The notes below the pieces were generated by a model, which searched no databases, had not been told where the DNA came from, and saw nothing but the letters and a program-made list of their open reading frames with translations. 64,000 bases of DNA from the NCBI GenBank assembly GCA_012729765.1, contig JAAYCM010000054.1:36452-100451 (forward strand), given 5' to 3'. The translations under genes were made by a program, and so were the position numbers. Positions 61,097-64,000 of the stretch are shown here, one piece after another; within the stretch, counting starts at the first letter, position 1; each line of letters starts with the position of its first letter. Source of the DNA: Chloroflexota bacterium (lineage in GTDB: Bacteria > Chloroflexota > Anaerolineae > Aggregatilineales > Aggregatilineaceae).

Positions 61097-62250
61097 CGTA
61101 CCACTATCGCGCTGAAAACCTATCACCTGTTGCGCATGCTACGATCCTGCTGGAAGGCCGCCGGGTTGTGCGGTCTGGGGGGATTCTTGAGCCGGAAGAT
61201 ATCGAGGCGGTGGTTGCCGCCGTCACCGAGTCGGAAATTCCCACTGCAACCAAATCCGAGATGCTCCATACATGGCTGCCATGCGCCCAGCGCAACTATG
61301 TGATTGCGGTCACGCCGACCACTGACAGCCTGATGGTGGTGTCGGTCTATCCCACCGACGCGCGTTTGAGCTTCGTCCGGCGCTACCTGACGGTGATCAC
61401 GGAAGATACCATTCCCATGCTGGTGCACTACGTCGCTGAGGTCCGCCCCCAGATCGAAGCCTCGCCTGTCGGTGAAGTGATCAGGAAAGTCAACACGTGG
61501 GCGCCCTGGCAGCTTGCGATGGCCTATCTTGCCCTGATTACACTGGCCGAAATCCTGACCACGATTGTCGAGCCGACCGTCGGCTCGATCCTGCACAGCG
61601 GGGTGCTGGGCCTGCTCTTGCTGCACAGCGCCATCTCGTGGGAGCTTCCGATTCACCGGCTGCTGGTAACCCTGTCCTTCGCGCCGCTCATCCGCCTGAT
61701 CAGCCTGTCGCTGCCGCTCGCGCACTACGACCAGATGTACTGGTATTTGATCACCAGCATCCCGCTCTTTGTAACCGGCTTCATGATCATGCGGATGCTG
61801 AAGATCACGCTGCCGCAGTCAGGCTACAGCGTGCGCGGCTGGCTCGCGCAGGCATTGATCGCGCTGACCGGCCTGGCGCTGGGCTACCTGGAATACAGGA
61901 TTCTCCGCCCGCAGCCGCTGATCAGCGAGCTTACTCTCGAAGCCATCTGGTTCCCGGCGTTGATTCTGCTGTTTTGCACAGGGGTATTAGAGGAGCTGCT
62001 ATTTCGAGGTATCATGCAGAGCACCGCGGTCGAAACGCTCAACCATTTCGGCGTGTGGTACGTTGCGATCGTGTTTGCCGTGCTGCATATCGGCTACCAG
62101 TCGGTGGTAGACGTTTTGTTCGTTTTTCTCGTGGGCCTGTTCTTTGGCTGGATCGTGTTGAAAACCCGCAATCTGGTGGGGGTATCGTTGGCACACGGGC
62201 TGACCAATATCATGCTGTTTCTGGTGCTGCCCTTTGTATCCGGCGGCTAA
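61093..62250 (+). CDS. CPBP-family intramembrane protease with extracytoplasmic N-terminal domain
   Basis: 385 residues from a TTG overlapping the preceding stop (TTGA), with GGGGAGAGG just upstream; a GTG at 61063 is less likely. The first about 135 residues are soluble and of unknown fold (YHYRAENLSPVAHATILLEG). Eight helices follow. All three CPBP motifs are present: EELLFRG, FAVLH and HGLTN. It aligns over about 250 residues with the protein at 3582-4400, which has lost the second and third motifs. CPBP members process prenylated or leader-bearing peptides or membrane proteins. Last gene of the operon from 51232. Confidence 0.87.
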   Translation: MTYHYRAENLSPVAHATILLEGRRVVRSGGILEPEDIEAVVAAVTESEIPTATKSEMLHTWLPCAQRNYVIAVTPTTDSLMVVSVYPTDARLSFVRRYLTVITEDTIPMLVHYVAEVRPQIEASPVGEVIRKVNTWAPWQLAMAYLALITLAEILTTIVEPTVGSILHSGVLGLLLLHSAISWELPIHRLLVTLSFAPLIRLISLSLPLAHYDQMYWYLITSIPLFVTGFMIMRMLKITLPQSGYSVRGWLAQALIALTGLALGYLEYRILRPQPLISELTLEAIWFPALILLFCTGVLEELLFRGIMQSTAVETLNHFGVWYVAIVFAVLHIGYQSVVDVLFVFLVGLFFGWIVLKTRNLVGVSLAHGLTNIMLFLVLPFVSGG

Positions 62251-62276
62251 CGGGTTACCGGCAGGGCCGGCTCGAC

Positions 62277-62516
62277 TTATCCAACCACCTGAATTACTTT
62301 GACCAGCACCAGCATCACGAACACCATCAGGAGCGGAACGATTGCCACGTTCAGCCGCCGGTTCAACGCCTGTGCCCGGTCAGAGTCCGAGAAGGTTACA
62401 ATTTCCTTTTGCAGCAGCAAAGCCAACAGCGTGACCATTGCGATCGCGCTGAGTGTCGTCGCCAGGGCAACCGTGGTAACCGTCGTAACCGTAGCCGTCG
62501 TAACAGTAGAAATCAT
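62277..62516 (-). CDS. Small two-helix membrane protein, paralogue of 4415-4666
   Basis: 79 residues. ATG 62516 with GAGAGGAA upstream. A Thr/Val-rich start (STVTTATVTTVTTVALATT) leads into helix 1 (SAIAMVTLLALLLQ), a charged loop (KEIVTFSDSDRAQALNRR) and helix 2 (VAIVPLLMVFVMLVLVKVI). The loop and second helix resemble the 83-residue protein at 4415-4666. Here the gene points against the CPBP gene and ends 26 bases from it, while its relative lies in the same operon as the CPBP copy. Confidence 0.75.
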   Translation of the reverse strand: MISTVTTATVTTVTTVALATTLSAIAMVTLLALLLQKEIVTFSDSDRAQALNRRLNVAIVPLLMVFVMLVLVKVIQVVG

Positions 62517-62618
62517 GACCAGCGTTCCTCTCGTGATGTAACCTGCAATCTCGTCTCATCATAGCACGGGACCGGGTACGTGTCTAATGATCTATTTTAA
62601 TGTTGTCTCCCAAATATC

Positions 62619-63449
62619 TCAATAAAGAATTAATAAAAATTGCTCATCCGTCAGCCGCAGTTCCGCCAGCCTGACGGGTGTCCCGCCGATTTCCATGCGC
62701 AGCGCGGCCAGGCTCCGGTTGCCGAGCGCGGCCAGTTCGGCAATTCTGTCGGCAAACGGCCCGGATTCCGGCAGGGCAAACAGCTCGTCGTCCCACACGA
62801 TCCCGACCGGCTCGAAGCTGATACGATCCGCGTTGAGCTGCAAGGCGACGCCAACATTCTCGTACCAGTACACGCCTTCGATATTGATATCGCCGTAGAC
62901 GATCATGCCCCCCGGTCGAAAGTCGAGCCGCTCGATGCGATACCGGTTCGTTTTGCAGCCGCTCATCCAGAAGTCGCACAAACTGCCCAGCGCGTCTTCC
63001 CGGTATTCTGCGACGGCGAGCGGGCTGCCCCCAATGCTCTCACCGATCAGAAACGCCTCGGCGAAGCCTTCCCTTTGGGCGTCCGTCGAGGTCATGGTAA
63101 TCGGCCCATTCGAAGTCATACTGTAGACGGTCACGTCTGAGACGGTCGTAGAGGTGAGGAACCAGTCCGTATAGCTCAGGCCGGTGGGTGTCAGCCCTGC
63201 TTCGGGTGTTGAGGGTGACGGCGTGGGCAGCCTGTCCACAATCACGGTGGGGGGCTGCCGGTATTCGACATACGCTGTAGGATCGACGATATATTCTTCC
63301 CACACCTCGTCTGGCCTGCCGATAGGGTCAAAACCTATGCCGAGCAGCAGCCAGCGCGCGGCATAATGCCCAAGCGACAGATACAAATACGCGCCGGTGA
63401 GCAGGGCCAGCAAGAGGCTAACCAGGCAGCCTCGTTTCGAAACATGCAT
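62619..63449 (-). CDS. Membrane-anchored protein of unknown function
   Basis: 276 residues. One N-terminal helix (about 8-27, CLVSLLLALLTGAYLYLSLG) places the rest outside. A Pro/Thr/Ser linker (LPTPSPSTPEAGLTPTG) precedes the mid domain. Late sequence RIERLDFRPGGMIVYGDINIEGVYWYEN and LALRMEIGG-like residues look beta-rich. I do not recognise a family. ATG 63449 has no strong ribosome site. Not part of the glycan operon. Confidence 0.7.
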   Translation of the reverse strand: MHVSKRGCLVSLLLALLTGAYLYLSLGHYAARWLLLGIGFDPIGRPDEVWEEYIVDPTAYVEYRQPPTVIVDRLPTPSPSTPEAGLTPTGLSYTDWFLTSTTVSDVTVYSMTSNGPITMTSTDAQREGFAEAFLIGESIGGSPLAVAEYREDALGSLCDFWMSGCKTNRYRIERLDFRPGGMIVYGDINIEGVYWYENVGVALQLNADRISFEPVGIVWDDELFALPESGPFADRIAELAALGNRSLAALRMEIGGTPVRLAELRLTDEQFLLILY

Positions 63450-63489
63450 CTATAGAGACTCGCTGCAGTCTAATCTCGCCAGGATTGTT

Positions 63490-63526
63490 CGGAGCAGAAA
63501 TACGGAGCATCGAGTGTGCTGCTCCG
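63490..63526. other. Hairpin between the unknown membrane protein and the Gfo/Idh/MocA gene
   Basis: CGGAGCAG (63490-63497) and CTGCTCCG (63519-63526) form a perfect 8-bp stem; CGGAGCA is repeated inside the loop. No T-run, so a terminator is doubtful; it could be a leader structure of the 62619-63449 gene. Confidence 0.3.
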
Positions 63527-63659
63527 TAAGCCGCAGGATGATTGTGGCCCAGCCGGGCAAACTTGACAAGCCGCGCAGCTAAAGCCCGCCGGTGACGCGC
63601 CTTGCTGTGCCCCTGCCGGATTACCTTCTCTGGGAGAATAAGCTGCTTGCGGCGACCGG

Positions 63660-64000
63660 CTAGCGTGGAGCCGGATCAGCCCGCATCTCCGCTTTGTCCG
63701 GGAGGAAGAACAGGTCGCTCACCCGTACCGGCTGCCGTGTCTCCATGGCGCGATTCGCCGCAATGCCCAGCATAATCGACGCCGCGCCATCCACATGCGA
63801 GGCCGCCCGGTTGAAGGGATCGGGGGGCGGGGTGGGCGAAAATAACTGCTCCAGCATGATCGGGTCCGCGCCGCCGTGACTGCCCTCTTCACCGGGCGAA
63901 AAGTTAACATCGTAGGCGTCGCCAAACATGGGAAAGACGCGGATGGACGCGCGTTTGAACGGCCCCTTGCTGGCCTGGAGATTATGTGCTTCGCCCTGGC
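63660..64000 (-). CDS. Gfo/Idh/MocA-family oxidoreductase, C-terminal end, cut by window edge
   Basis: About 112 codons remain; the frame is open to base 64000, so the start lies outside. The sequence GEEGSHGGADPIMLEQLF and the end ANRAMETRQPVRVSDLF match the C-terminal part of Gfo/Idh/MocA proteins, where the His-Gly-Gly region closes over the sugar and ANRAMETGQPV-type residues end the fold. The NAD-binding N-terminal half is missing. These enzymes oxidise or reduce sugars and inositols, which fits the sugar genes elsewhere in the window. Confidence 0.8.
   Translation of the reverse strand, partial: QGEAHNLQASKGPFKRASIRVFPMFGDAYDVNFSPGEEGSHGGADPIMLEQLFSPTPPPDPFNRAASHVDGAASIMLGIAANRAMETRQPVRVSDLFFLPDKAEMRADPAPR

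Overview
The window looks like a piece of a bacterial chromosome, most likely Chloroflexota (Anaerolineae-like). That assignment is an inference from the generally high GC content, the gene mix (a GH29 fucosidase, Rbs-type ABC transporter, YVTN propeller proteins, TIR/FGE proteins, MalT-like LuxR regulators, DUF1616 and CPBP proteins) and the style of the dispersed palindromic repeats. No rRNA, tRNA or CRISPR array was found. Both ends cut through genes: an alpha-L-fucosidase at the left and a Gfo/Idh/MocA oxidoreductase at the right, both typical of carbohydrate catabolism.

Left part (1-20300). A ZIP metal transporter is coupled to a two-domain multicopper oxidase. Next comes a minus-strand operon of membrane proteins: GT-C-like protein, 4-TM protein, small 2-TM protein and CPBP protein. 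A long minus-strand surface-polysaccharide operon follows (13858 down to 7364): three GT2 glycosyltransferases, a NodB-type deacetylase, a FemAB-like GNAT protein and a GH16 glucanase. A large 890-base AT-rich gap precedes a secreted 22-residue leucine-rich-repeat protein. Then come a polysaccharide flippase fused to an aminoglycoside-phosphotransferase-like kinase domain and a second FemAB paralogue.

Middle part (20300-42980). This section is accessory-like. It holds a primase-like protein with TOPRIM and CHC2 zinc finger in reversed order, a lower-GC TIR-FGE fusion, a 54-residue membrane peptide, an L,D-transpeptidase, a DUF1801 protein, an alpha/beta hydrolase and a propeller/di-haem cytochrome. 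A LacI-controlled sugar ABC operon (regulator, permease, binding protein, ATPase) follows, with an operator-like inverted repeat over the regulator's own promoter. After that come a DMT exporter, a secreted propeller protein, a MalT-like LuxR regulator, a DoxX protein and a NarL-type two-component pair.

Right part (43000-64000). It starts with a DUF2142/GT39-like membrane protein, a Cys-rich SH3 protein, an ECF sigma factor with its putative membrane anti-sigma factor, a MITE-like element, an NSS sodium symporter with a promoter-hairpin-terminator unit in its leader, and a duplicated VOC protein. It then holds a tightly coupled operon (51232-62250): GT2, flippase, two GT4, methyltransferase, TMPK-like kinase, AlkP-superfamily phosphodiesterase, GT-C-like protein, DUF1616 and CPBP protease, with a small membrane protein converging on its end. 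This operon is probably for export and modification of a surface glycan. Its last genes are paralogous to the locus at 3582-6955, so the window carries two versions of the same unnamed membrane module. In one of them the CPBP protein has lost catalytic residues.
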